Origin: Zygnema cylindricum
Taxonomy: Eukaryota > Streptophyta > Zygnematophyceae > Zygnematales > Zygnemataceae
Reading direction: 5' to 3'
Length of the DNA: 11,209 bases
Assembly: GCA_037447655.1 (NCBI GenBank)
Contig: JBBHKE010002015.1
Location: 1-11,209, forward strand
Of this stretch, positions 1-7,472 are shown piece after piece (within the stretch, counting starts at the first letter, position 1; each line of letters starts with the position of its first letter). Under the pieces are notes generated by a model that made no database searches, had not been told where the DNA came from, and saw only the letters and a program-made list of their open reading frames with translations. Both the position numbers and the translations under genes were made by a program.

Positions 1-6
1 CGTAAC

Positions 7-23
7 TAGAGTTGGGTATTGGG
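7..23 (+). repeat. Left terminal inverted repeat of hAT-like element
   Basis: This 17-bp terminus begins TAGAGTTGGG and pairs with 826-842. It matches 10936-10952 (TAGTGTTGGGTATCGGG) at 15 of 17 positions. Bases 1-6 before it are the visible part of the target duplication. Confidence 0.75.
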
Positions 24-113
24 TAAATTCATATCGCGATAATTTCAATATTCGATATATTGAATATCGATCGAGCAGAATCCTCGATATATCGTTCCGA
101 GACCAACATAAAT

Positions 114-135
114 CATCGCGATATATATCGCGATG
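114..135. repeat. Perfect 22-bp palindrome in hAT subterminal region
   Basis: A fully self-complementary run of two CATCGCGAT-type arms around a TATATA core. In the related element at the right edge (about 11044-11056) the right arm is lost, so it is not strictly required in the family. It may be a protein-binding or cruciform-prone site within a cluster of TATCGCGATA and CGATATAT motifs (34-135 and 714-810). Confidence 0.7.
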
Positions 136-316
136 CATGGAATTTTTTTGAATTTAATATTTTATATTTCTATATAATATGTAATTTTAGCGAAAAAGAC
201 AAATTGTTTGATACGCCACTTACAACGTGATTTTCGTTCCGTGACTTAAAGGTAGACGCCGCAAAATGTAACCGACAAAAAAGTACTAATTCTGTAATTC
301 ATATAATTACTTATTT

Positions 317-695
317 GGGGTATGGCTACATCAAGAGGTCTCTGTAATAGTACGGACAGCAAAAATTTGTATTACAGAGGCCTCGGTTACATCGCGTATT
401 GTCTGTAAACAAGTTTTTACATACGTGTTCTGATTTAAGTGGTTCCTTGTAAGTTGACGATAAAATCTTTAAAATCGTCAAAGATTTGAAAACCGACCAT
501 TTTCGTATGGAAATCCGTACTTGCGTATTATGTACGTCAGTACGTGTACTTCGCAAGTGTACCGCGTCAATGTACCTCAGAGATCTCCTTCACTCTGCTG
601 ACTTTCAGTAAAAAACCGTATTTCATTTCGGCAAAGATTTTACGATCACCTTGTCCGAAGTCACGTGACTTTGGAGACCTGTGAAAATTTTCATT
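317..695 (+). repeat. B repeat fragment inside the hAT-like element
   Basis: This segment matches the minus strand of about 10112-10477 along its length, with small indels. Shared stretches include a conserved hairpin at the start, the run around TCGTCAAAGATTTGAAAAC, a GTACTTCGCAAGTGTACCGCG stretch, and CTCTGCTGACTTTCAG. The right copy adjoins repeat D, while this one is enclosed by hAT ends, so it looks captured. On the minus strand both copies read a peptide with KYGF followed by LKVSRVKEISEV, but this copy has several stops. I do not recognise a protein family, and a non-coding repeat is equally possible. Confidence 0.7.
335..384. repeat. Hairpin with 15-bp arms at the start of B
   Basis: Arm 335-349 (GAGGTCTCTGTAATA) pairs with 370-384 at 14 of 15 positions across a 20-base loop. 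The corresponding hairpin in the other B copy spans 10411-10461, so the fold potential is kept in both. Confidence 0.7.
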
Positions 696-825
696 TTTTA
701 TTTTTTTAATGCCTCGATATATTGGCGATACGCTATATTGGAGATATATCGCGAAATGTTGATTTTCGATATATCGATTATCGAGTACCTGAAATTCGAT
801 ATATATCGAATATTGGCAAAAGGTC

Positions 826-842
826 CTCGATACCCAACACTA
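826..842 (-). repeat. Right terminal inverted repeat of hAT-like element
   Basis: On the minus strand this reads TAGTGTTGGGTATCGAG, the inverted partner of 7-23. The target duplication CTCGTAGC follows directly at 843-850. Confidence 0.78.
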
Positions 843-850
843 CTCGTAGC
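843..850. repeat. Target-site duplication (right copy) of the hAT-like element
   Basis: CTCGTAGC follows the right terminus. The left copy is truncated by the window edge; its last six bases (1-6, CGTAAC) match five of six. The length fits hAT transposases. Confidence 0.65.
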
Positions 851-854
851 GCTC

Positions 855-918
855 CTTCGTCGCATTATTTTTAGCAACGCTCTTTCGTCGCACTGGTTTT
901 GGCAAAGGACTTTCGTCA
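855..918 (+). repeat. Three TTCGTC motifs with exact 28-bp period
   Basis: TTCGTC starts at 856, 884 and 912, each within a TTCGTCGCA or TTCGTCATG context followed by a T/G-rich spacer. The inverted D copy keeps two motifs at the same 28-bp spacing (about 10747-10785). This is probably a degenerate short tandem repeat at the D edge. Confidence 0.6.
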
Positions 919-1155
919 TGCTGGAAAAGAGGAACCCTTAAAAATGAGCTACCGTTGAATACTGGCGTTTGCAAAAATAACAAAAACTTTGTCATACAAT
1001 GACTTGGCAATCAAGTACATGGTACGCAAATAAAGATTTGAAGATAAATTTGTCGGCGTGAAAAATATTTAACGATGTTCAATATCGGATCGTAGTTTAT
1101 GTGTTGTCATTCCTTCTAGACACGTGGTTTACAAGCTCTACGCGATGGAACATCT
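855..1155 (+). repeat. D repeat, left copy
   Basis: This region is homologous, inverted, to about 10486-10790. Shared landmarks in order are a pair of TTCGTC motifs 28 bp apart, AAAAATGAG followed by ACTGGCGT, GTACGCAA followed by AGATTTGAAG, ATATCGGATCGTAG, ACACGTGG, and CTACG followed by GATGGAACATC. The right copy reads as one open frame of about 115 codons on the minus strand, but with no ATG at its start. The left copy has several stops in the equivalent frame. I recognise no domain. It could be a decayed gene fragment or a non-coding repeat. The left copy is followed by unrelated sequence, the right one by B. Confidence 0.65.
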
Positions 1156-1169
1156 TCAAAAGTATAACA

Positions 1170-1495
1170 GCCAGTAGAGTTCGTCGTGCGATTATTAATT
1201 TATTGATGGAACTTCACCCTAAGAGTCAATTTTATTTTAAGTAACACATGAAACGAATAAGAAAACGTTTTCGCACACGCCACATATATTTTAACATTTT
1301 GCACAAATGAGAGAACACGCTTAGAACTTGATATCACAGAAGATTAGGCTCTTTCAACCGTTTTACACCCATCATTGTTATAAATTGAAAAAAAAATAGC
1401 GTAGCGTTATTTTTGTGTATTTGTATTAAAAAAAAAACCAATATCATTAACTTTGGCACTCAGGGTACTTTCGCATGTGCTAAAGTTACAGTTTT
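1170..1495. other. AT-rich stretch with no recognised feature
   Basis: No supportable reading frame or repeat partner was found over most of this stretch. It has long A and T runs (1386-1394, 1429-1437) and a small imperfect hairpin AAAAATAGCG/CGTTATTTTT near 1390-1413. The segment 1464-1478 (GGTACTTTCGCATGT) is the exact inverse of 9488-9502 and, with one mismatch, of 2258-2272. It may therefore mark the left border of the repeat unit that follows. Confidence 0.5.
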
Positions 1496-1696
1496 TTTCT
1501 GTCTTTTTCTTTCATAACTTATATAAAAAAAAAAAAATTGCTGCCATACCAAACAAATGAAATTACCACAATACAAGTTGCATTACTTTGAAACTTTATA
1601 CGTACAGTAGTTTGTCATCTAGCGAGATGGAATTTGTCTTCTAGCGCATTTCCACCCATTTTCGCGTCCTTCCAGCACATGTTAAAACTTTACATC

Positions 1697-1718
1697 AAAT
1701 CACCTGGCGAGGTGATTT
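1697..1718. repeat. Imperfect palindrome in unit 1
   Basis: This is the counterpart of the perfect palindrome at 2963-2984. It differs by one central base (TGGCGA instead of TCGCGA). The nine-base arms AAATCACCT and AGGTGATTT remain intact. Confidence 0.7.
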
Positions 1719-1855
1719 TAAATATAGTCCAATAAGGTGAGCGAATAGGCAGATGATGTCGCACGTGTCAGAATTTTTTTCAATTTTTGTGCGCGGAGTA
1801 CCAAAAAAAAAACCCACTACACGTTTCCATCGTGTGCGTACTGTTTTCCGTGCGC

Positions 1856-2126
1856 TGATTTCCGTACAAGGGTCGTTTCTCTTAAACACACGTGTCTTCA
1901 CACATACGTCGTACGAAAAGCGTTGGGAACCTGTCGGCAAGTGGGAAGACCAAAAACGAAACTGCATTTCTGCGCGAGAGCGAAAGATGTTTAAAAAGAA
2001 TCGACACGTGGACAATGTTACGTATTGACATTACGAAGTCACAAAAACTGTACAGCTTGCGGAGATACGCCCCAAATTGAAGTCGAGTGGAATTTTTGCC
2101 TCATTTTGTGTACCACTTCATCTGTC
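1856..2126 (+). repeat. Substitution-free 271-bp block shared by both units
   Basis: Read base by base, 1856-2126 matches 3124-3396 with no substitutions. The only differences are two one-base insertions in the second copy (near 3232 and 3280). The indels break any common reading frame, so protein-level selection is an unlikely cause. Recent gene conversion, or a constrained RNA or DNA element, would explain it better. No tRNA, snRNA or other RNA family was recognised. Confidence 0.75.
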
Positions 2127-2279
2127 GCATTGTTTCGTTCACGTCTACGTAAGTCACTTTTTAAGTAACAAGTTATTTGCGTTTACATCCGAATGCTCTG
2201 AAAGATGTACGGATAATCTTCGCTAAAAAACAAAGTAACAAGACTAAGTTTTGGTTACATGCGAAAATACCCTTAATAC

Positions 2280-2760
2280 CAGTTTGTATGTAGGCATTGT
2301 GGAGTCTACGCTGAGTTGGCATAAACACTATTTTAAGTGCGATAATGCTACAGTATAATGTGAATGCTATTAGCGTTCATGACTCTAATTGAGGAACCCT
2401 GTTTTTTTCGACAAATTCTCAAATATAATTAATGATTATAAATGTTTCTAAACGTTATTTGAGGTACCCCATTAAACAGGGTTCATAACTCTAATATGGT
2501 ACCATTTTAAATAGGGTGGTGTACGGACTGTCAGAGCCGTACTACGTTGTACCTTTTCAAGTAGAAAAGTACAGAAAATATATTCACGATTTCCCGTAGT
2601 TGCCCTAACATGTAATTTCGTAACTATTTTATGGCATACGGGAATGTCAAAAAAACGCGACGGCGTACGATTTGTACAATTCCGTACATTCGCATATTTT
2701 AGTGTGGATATATTATGCGCCGGAAATTTTTACAAAGTAGTTTACAAATTAGAGTTAATG
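2280..2760. other. Spacer between repeat units, with a small inverted repeat
   Basis: No gene is seen. The spacer contains the inverted pair at 2394-2404 and 2474-2484. It also has an arrangement near 2684 (CGTACATTCGCATATTTTAG) resembling the unit 1 border motif at 1464-1485. GTAC-containing words are frequent here, as elsewhere in the flanks. Confidence 0.45.
2375..2499. repeat. Small fold-back with nested direct repeat
   Basis: GAACCCTGTTT (2394-2404) and AAACAGGGTTC (2474-2484) are exact inverted partners 69 bases apart. GTTCATGACTCTAATTGAGG (2375-2394) recurs directly as GTTCATAACTCTAATATGG (2481-2499). This may be a tiny inserted element or a replication-slippage product. Confidence 0.6.
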
Positions 2761-2962
2761 TTTCTGTCGTTTTCCTTCATAACTTAGAAAAAGACGAGAA
2801 AATCCGCAGCCGTACCAAAAAATTGAAATTACCACCGTAAAAGTTGCATTGCGGTCAAAACTTTATACGTACAATAGTTTGTCGTCTAGCGTGGTACAAT
2901 TTGTTGTCTAGCGCACTTGACCCATTTTCGCGTCCTTCCATCACATGTTTAAACGTTACATC

Positions 2963-2984
2963 AAATCACCTCGCGAGGTGATTT
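2963..2984. repeat. Perfect 22-bp palindrome in unit 2
   Basis: It is fully self-complementary around a central TCGCGA, with arms starting AAATCACC. It is degenerate at one central position in unit 1. It could be a binding site or a terminus relic. Confidence 0.75.
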
Positions 2985-3123
2985 TAAATATAGTCTGATA
3001 AGGTGAGCGAATAGTCAGATGCTATTGCACGTGTCGAAAGTTTTTTCATTTTTTGTGCTTGGAGTACCAAAAAAAATACCCCACTGCATGTTTCCAGCGT
3101 GTGCGTACTGTTTTTCCGTGCGT

Positions 3124-3396
3124 TGATTTCCGTACAAGGGTCGTTTCTCTTAAACACACGTGTCTTCACACATACGTCGTACGAAAAGCGTTGGGAACCT
3201 GTCGGCAAGTGGGAAGACCAAAAACGAAACTCGCATTTCTGCGCGAGAGCGAAAGATGTTTAAAAAGAATCGACACGTGGGACAATGTTACGTATTGACA
3301 TTACGAAGTCACAAAAACTGTACAGCTTGCGGAGATACGCCCCAAATTGAAGTCGAGTGGAATTTTTGCCTCATTTTGTGTACCACTTCATCTGTC
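3124..3396 (+). repeat. Second copy of the substitution-free block
   Basis: This copy is 273 bp long, equal to 1856-2126 plus one inserted C near 3232 and one inserted G near 3280. Confidence 0.75.
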
Positions 3397-3438
3397 ACAT
3401 TGTTTCATACATGTCTACCTAAGTCACCTTTTTAAGTA

Positions 3439-3443
3439 ACAAG
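3439..3443. repeat. Target-site duplication of the copia element (left)
   Basis: ACAAG directly precedes the element. The right copy at 9399-9403 is AGAAG, one mismatch. Five-base duplications are usual for Ty1/copia. The empty site in unit 1 (2168-2172) also reads ACAAG. Confidence 0.7.
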
Positions 3444-4303
3444 GGAAACTCTGAGACCTCTATTAATACTCAGAGTAGGCAGCTTACTAGAAGCCCCTAG
3501 AATAGCCTCAATCCCTTAGTTTTGTATGAGTATTACTGACACACTGTCAGAATACAAACTGACTAGACTTCACCCCGTAGTAGAGTAGACTCCCTGATTC
3601 CTTGAATTTGCTCCCCTTAGTAGTAAATTATCAATGGTCAAAGATGATCTTTTATACAGAAGCTCTCTGGGAGAGAGGCGGCTACTTCTAATTCTCCTAA
3701 GTCCTAAACCCCTCTCTAATCCCTCTACTACTGATGTACAGTACCAATCAAATCACTGTACAGTACAGAAAGGTACTTGGTCCGAAGTACTTTCTGTACG
3801 GCCATTAAACGACATGGCCCTGAAGACGACGCTTGTCATATCTGAGTTCGCCGTGGTATGTCCCGGAGATGCCGCTATCCAATGTCATGTTGCCATGTGT
3901 TACTTGGTGTGGCGGCGACGGCAAGCCGCCAAATTGTCCATCCGCGATGCGACTTCTTCCTCTGCGGTCAGATTGATATCGACCTTAATTCAGGGCTGTT
4001 CAAAATACAAGTAGGATTTTTTGATGTAACTCTATCTATCGATCTCTATGTGATTGTGGTATGTTTGTCAATTAAATGAACTTCTATATTTCCACATCTT
4101 TAAGTAGCTATCGTACCCTATATACTTCAGCACAGGTCCTAGTCTATAGGCCAAAGCTATTGGCTACAGGAAGATTGACAAACGGTAGGTACTCGAATCA
4201 AATTCTGGGTCCGTCAACCTTTTTGGTAAGCTTACCAAAAGGACTGTTTTCTGACTCTAGGGGAAGCATAAGCAGCCATGGCTCTAGCTTCCTCTCCAGC
4301 CTT
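3444..4303 (-). repeat. 3' LTR, truncated
   Basis: It aligns to 8393-9272 with scattered substitutions and an indel of about 20 bp (extra sequence in the right copy near 8543-8562). It lacks the first 126 bp of the LTR that the right copy has at 9273-9398. The break at 4303/4304 is the edge of a deletion that removed the RNase H tail, the polypurine tract and the LTR start. The outer end reads GG on the plus strand where TG is expected. Confidence 0.88.
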
Positions 4304-4560
4304 ACTCTTAAGATGCCCCAACTCACCAAACAAGGATTTGACCCACATCAATTCCTTCACAGCAGAGCAAGATGCCATATACTCTGCCTCCATGGTGGAC
4401 TCAGCAATGACCTTTTGTTGCTTACTGCTCCAGCAACAAACACCATTTCCCACATACAACACATATCTAGATGTACATCTTCGAATCGGAGCATCCCCAT
4501 AGCTGACATCACTCCAAGTGGTGATGTCAGTTTTTTCCCCACCCAGATGCAGCCATAGAT
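4232..4560 (-). pseudogene. Partial copia RNase H fused to LTR sequence
   Basis: The frame reads TTWSDVSYGD, containing the first catalytic Asp of the RNase H fold. After a serine/threonine stretch it continues into STMEAEYMA, the conserved second acidic motif, then SAVKELMWVKSLFGELG. A copia RNase H should then run on to a third catalytic Asp (usually within DNQSA) and a conserved His. Here the match stops near 4304 and the last 24 or so codons are LTR sequence, ending at a stop at 4232-4234. The enzyme would lack its third active-site residue. RNase H normally degrades the RNA strand of the RNA-DNA hybrid during reverse transcription. Confidence 0.88.
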
Positions 4561-5900
4561 CCCTAGTTCCTATGAGATATCTGAGGACCCTCTTAGCTGC
4601 TTTGTAATCTCTTTTGGTAGGAGAATTCAGATTCTTACTTAGCACTCCTACAGCTGCAGCCAAATCTGGCCTGATATAATTCATAAAATAAATCATACTG
4701 CCCACTACCTGTTTGTGTGGGATAGTCTGCATAAACTTCTTCTCTTTTGGACCTAGTTCATCATCTAGTATTAGGATGTCTCCTTCCTCACTCCCCTCAA
4801 TTCCCTTCTTTAGATCCATAGGAGTTGTACAACTGTTGGCTTTATCCATCTGAAATTTTTCCAACATGTTTCCAATTGCCTCATTCTTAGTTAGTCTATT
4901 TATTTTCTTTTCTCTATCTCTCTCTACTTGTATTCCCAGTATATACCTAGCTTCCCCCATGTCCTTCATCTCAAATCTTCCTTTTAAACTTGTTTTTAGT
5001 TTGTTGATTTTCTCCATTGACTTGCTTAGAACAAGCAAATCATCAACGAAAAATTGCAATAAAGATGACACCTTTCTCATCTTCAAAGACATGTATTGAA
5101 TGATCTGAACTGATCCAGATGTATCCCAGACCGGTAAGGAACTCATCAAGTTTCTTGTTCCATTGTTTGGGCGCCTGTTTCAAACCATATAGAGGTTTGA
5201 TCATACGGCATACCTTACTTTCCTCTCTTTGTTCAACAAATCTTTCCATGTGTCGCATGAAGATCTCCTCCTCTAGTTCTCAATGCAAAAAGGTTGTCTT
5301 AATGTCCATCTGGTGTACTTCCACGTCTTCTGCAGCTGCCAGGCTGTGAAGTATCCGGACCGATGGAAATCTGACGACCGGAGCAAAAGTTTCTTTGTAG
5401 TCTATTCCCTCTTTCTGTATAAAACCTTTGGCCACTAACCGGGCCTTATACCGCTTAATAGTATTGTCCGGATTCAGTTTTAATTTGAAAACCCACTTAC
5501 ATCCAATTGGTTTTCAATCAAGTGGAGAGTCCACCAACTCCCATGTATCAACGGCCATGATTGAAGCCATCTCTTCATTGATGGCCGTCTTCCACCGATT
5601 TCTTTCAGGGCAATTCATTGCTTCTCTATATGTTTGAGGTTCATCCGGGTGAGACAGTTTGGTTACCTTGTTGTTAACTTGTTTCTCTTGAAGCCTTTTG
5701 CTGCTCCTTCTCCCTCCCTCAAAATCTGCGGCCGGAATAGATGGTTCTCGTGGATTCTTTGGAATCACCACATCTTCTCCCTTGTCCCTCGGATCCATAT
5801 CTGCTTCTACCACGTCTTCCGCTTCAGGTATAGGTGTCACCGATGTTTCCAAGTCCAAGTCTTTCTCGGTCTGTTTTGAACCTACAAGAATATCATCCAA
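4561..5900 (-). pseudogene. Copia reverse transcriptase (broken)
   Basis: This region copies the element RNA into DNA. From the right, a linker rich in acidic residues leads to YREAMNCPERNRWKTAINEE and TWELVDSP, the usual start of the RVT_2 domain. Then come GCKWVFKLKLNPD, RYKARLVAKGF, ETFAPVVR, QMDIKTTFL, and KPLYGLKQAPKQW. The catalytic FVDD motif lies at 5039-5050 (YVDD or FVDD in the family), followed by FEMKDMGEARYILGIQVER. Lesions are TGA at 5514-5516 before KPIGCKWV, TGA at 5280-5282, and a one-base frameshift near 5048-5055 just before FVDD. Upstream, the same frame carries TAA at 5994-5996. With the frameshift next to the active site, no functional enzyme can be made. Confidence 0.93.
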
Positions 5901-6081
5901 ACCTGCAAGAGTATCATCTTCTTGGAGACCCGGATAGTTAGGAAGATGAAAGTCATCAGAATTGCCTGACTCAAATTTGATTCTGAATGACTTTTAGGAT
6001 TTGAAGGGATCTACTGACTTTCCTTCATCCATAGCTACCAGGTGTTTTACTATAATTATATAACGATCATACTCATACTCT

Positions 6082-6929
6082 TTACATCCTCATCATATCC
6101 CAGCAAGTATCCGGGTAGTCTAGTTTCCAGTTAGATTTATCTGTATCGAAACTGAAGACTTTACTAACGAAAACCTTTAAGTGGGATAGATCTGGTTTTC
6201 GGCCGGTCCATCTCTCATATGGAGTTTGGCCTTTAACCGCCGAAGTAAGTACTCTATTTCTCAAATAATTAGCACAGTTCATAACTTCGGCCCAAAATCT
6301 TTTTCCTATTCTTTTATCCGACAACATACTCCGAGTACTATCATTCAGTGTCCTATTCAATCTCTCGGCAACACCATTCTGTTTCGGGTTTTCCGGAACT
6401 GTCTTTTGATGTTGCACACCATCCTCTCTTAAGAACTCCTCAACTGATTGGAGGTATATTCCCCTCTATTGTCACTTCTTACTCTCTTTATTAAGGTCTC
6501 ATGAAGCTTCTCGTTCCATGCCTTAAATTGTTTGAAGTACTCAGGAGTTCCTGATTTGTTTTTCAAAATATATACCCGGGAGTACCGAGACCAATCATCA
6601 GTAATGGTTAGCATAAATCATTTCCCTCCGGGTGATGGCACTCTTGCCGGTCCCCAAATGTCTGTGTGTACCAAATCAAGAACCTTTTCTCCTTTATAGG
6701 TTGCTTCCTTTGGAAATGGTAATCTATGTGCTTTACCCTGAGCACACCCACTACAATCACTTAAATTCTCATTTTCCCCAAAGAGTATCGCTTCAACTAC
6801 TCCCATATTTTTCATTTCTTTTAGCTTTTCTAGATTCACATGCCCAAGTCTCTTATGCCAGGACATAATATCATTGACGCCAGCATGGTAAAGTTTGAGT
6901 TTTTCATTACTTAAAGCAAGCCTAAGCAT
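6082..6929 (-). pseudogene. Copia integrase (broken)
   Basis: The integrase inserts the DNA copy into the host genome. The zinc-binding HHCC module is visible as WHKRLGH followed by CSGCAQGK. The core domain follows with the first catalytic Asp in HTDIWGP, the second in RSDNRGEY and the Glu in NGVAERLNRT, as expected for a DDE enzyme. The C-terminal part reads YERWTGRKPDLSHLKVF. Lesions are TAA at 6930-6932 separating it from the protease frame, TGA at 6618-6620 just before FMLTITDDWS, a one-base loss near 6440, and another frameshift near 6111 at the GYLLGYDED motif. A cluster of stops follows at about 6045-6062. The catalytic residues remain visible but no single frame joins them. Confidence 0.92.
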
Positions 6930-7472
6930 TTATTGACTACCTTTTTCAGCAGTGAAATACACATCTTCCTCAAAACTAGCTGTAAAAACTCCTTTTCTGG
7001 TGCTAGTTTCAAAACCTTTATCATCTAACACAGATGTAGAGATAAGGTTTTTGTTTAGCTCCGAAATAAACAATACATTGGAGAATGTAACTACTGAGGT
7101 TTTCCCTTCCACTATGACTTTCAGATCTACCGATCCTACATAAGTAGTGGTAACTACCCTCCCATCCCCATATTCAATCTCCACTGTAGGAATCTTTCTC
7201 AGCTTAGTGAACAGATGTTTATCCTTGCACATGTGCATGGAGGCACGTGAATCCACAATCCAGCCCCTTTCATCTTTCAGTCCACCGAAAGGACATTTTT
7301 TCTTCCGTGGAATTTTGACTTTTGTCTTTGCCTCCAACTCCTCATCCAAAAGAAGTTCGTCGTCCTCCTCATCGGATTCCTCCTCAAGTACCTGTGTGAC
7401 AAGTGTCGTTTTCTTCTCTCGTGGCTGTCCCTCGGTCTGTCCATCCTTTATCCGAAGCTCGGTGAGTTTGGT
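6930..7472 (-). pseudogene. Copia aspartic protease region with DSR in place of DSG
   Basis: The frame is open from the gag zinc knuckle to TAA at 6930-6932. After an acidic linker (EEESDEEDDELLLDEELEAK) it reads GWIVDSRASMHMC. In copia proteases this is the active-site loop WIxDSGAS-H. The catalytic Asp (codon at 7251-7253) is present but the Gly is Arg (codon at 7245-7247), consistent with one G to C change. The conserved NVLFISELNKNLIS segment follows. The enzyme would normally cut the Gag-Pol polyprotein. Loss of the loop Gly probably inactivates it, although I have not tested that. Confidence 0.88.

Larger units (their letters stand above)
7..842. mobile_element. Non-autonomous hAT-like element with 8-bp target duplication
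   Basis: The left end reads TAGAGTTGGGTATTGGG. The right end, read on the other strand, is TAGTGTTGGGTATCGAG, giving 17-bp terminal inverted repeats with three mismatches. They fit the TAGNG-type start known for hAT transposons. The 8 bases after the right end (843-850, CTCGTAGC) match the bases before the left end (1-6, CGTAAC) at 5 of the 6 visible positions; two bases lie off the window. An 8-bp duplication is the hAT hallmark. The 836-bp interior has no transposase-like reading frame, so it would depend on a transposase in trans. Both ends carry dense TATCGCGATA and CGATATAT palindromes, plausible subterminal transposase-binding repeats. The centre (about 317-695) is the B fragment, also found outside this element near 10112-10477. 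A second member of the family starts at 10936. Confidence 0.8.
1498..2275 (+). repeat. Repeat unit 1 (uninterrupted copy)
   Basis: This is a direct repeat of about 2764-3443 plus 9404-9505. Similarity is weak at first (1498-1690), about 90 percent over 1690-1855, free of substitutions over 1856-2126, and about 90 percent again to the end. It holds the pre-insertion version of the copia target: the bases around ACAAG at 2168-2172 run straight into TTATTTGCG. Short frames on both strands (for example 1753-2028 plus, 1695-2015 minus) are not kept in the second copy because of one-base indels. I recognise no protein family, so I treat the unit as a non-coding or dead repeat. Confidence 0.8.
2764..3443 (+). 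repeat. Repeat unit 2, left part (split by the copia element)
   Basis: This is the second direct copy of 1498-2275, cut off after ACAAG at 3443 by the retrotransposon. The remaining part resumes at 9404. It contains the perfect palindrome 2963-2984 and the conserved block 3124-3396. Confidence 0.8.

Noticed and set aside
855-918. CRISPR-like spaced repeat
   Set aside because: The repeat core is only about 6-9 bp, spacers are themselves similar, and the setting is eukaryotic mobile DNA.
1753-2028. 91-codon frame in repeat unit 1
   Set aside because: The sister unit has one-base indels that break the same frame even though its bases are otherwise identical. No domain was recognised.
3634-4014. 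126-codon open frame on the plus strand
   Set aside because: It lies antisense within the truncated LTR. The matching place in the other LTR (8600-8848) is broken by a stop, and neither resembles a known protein.
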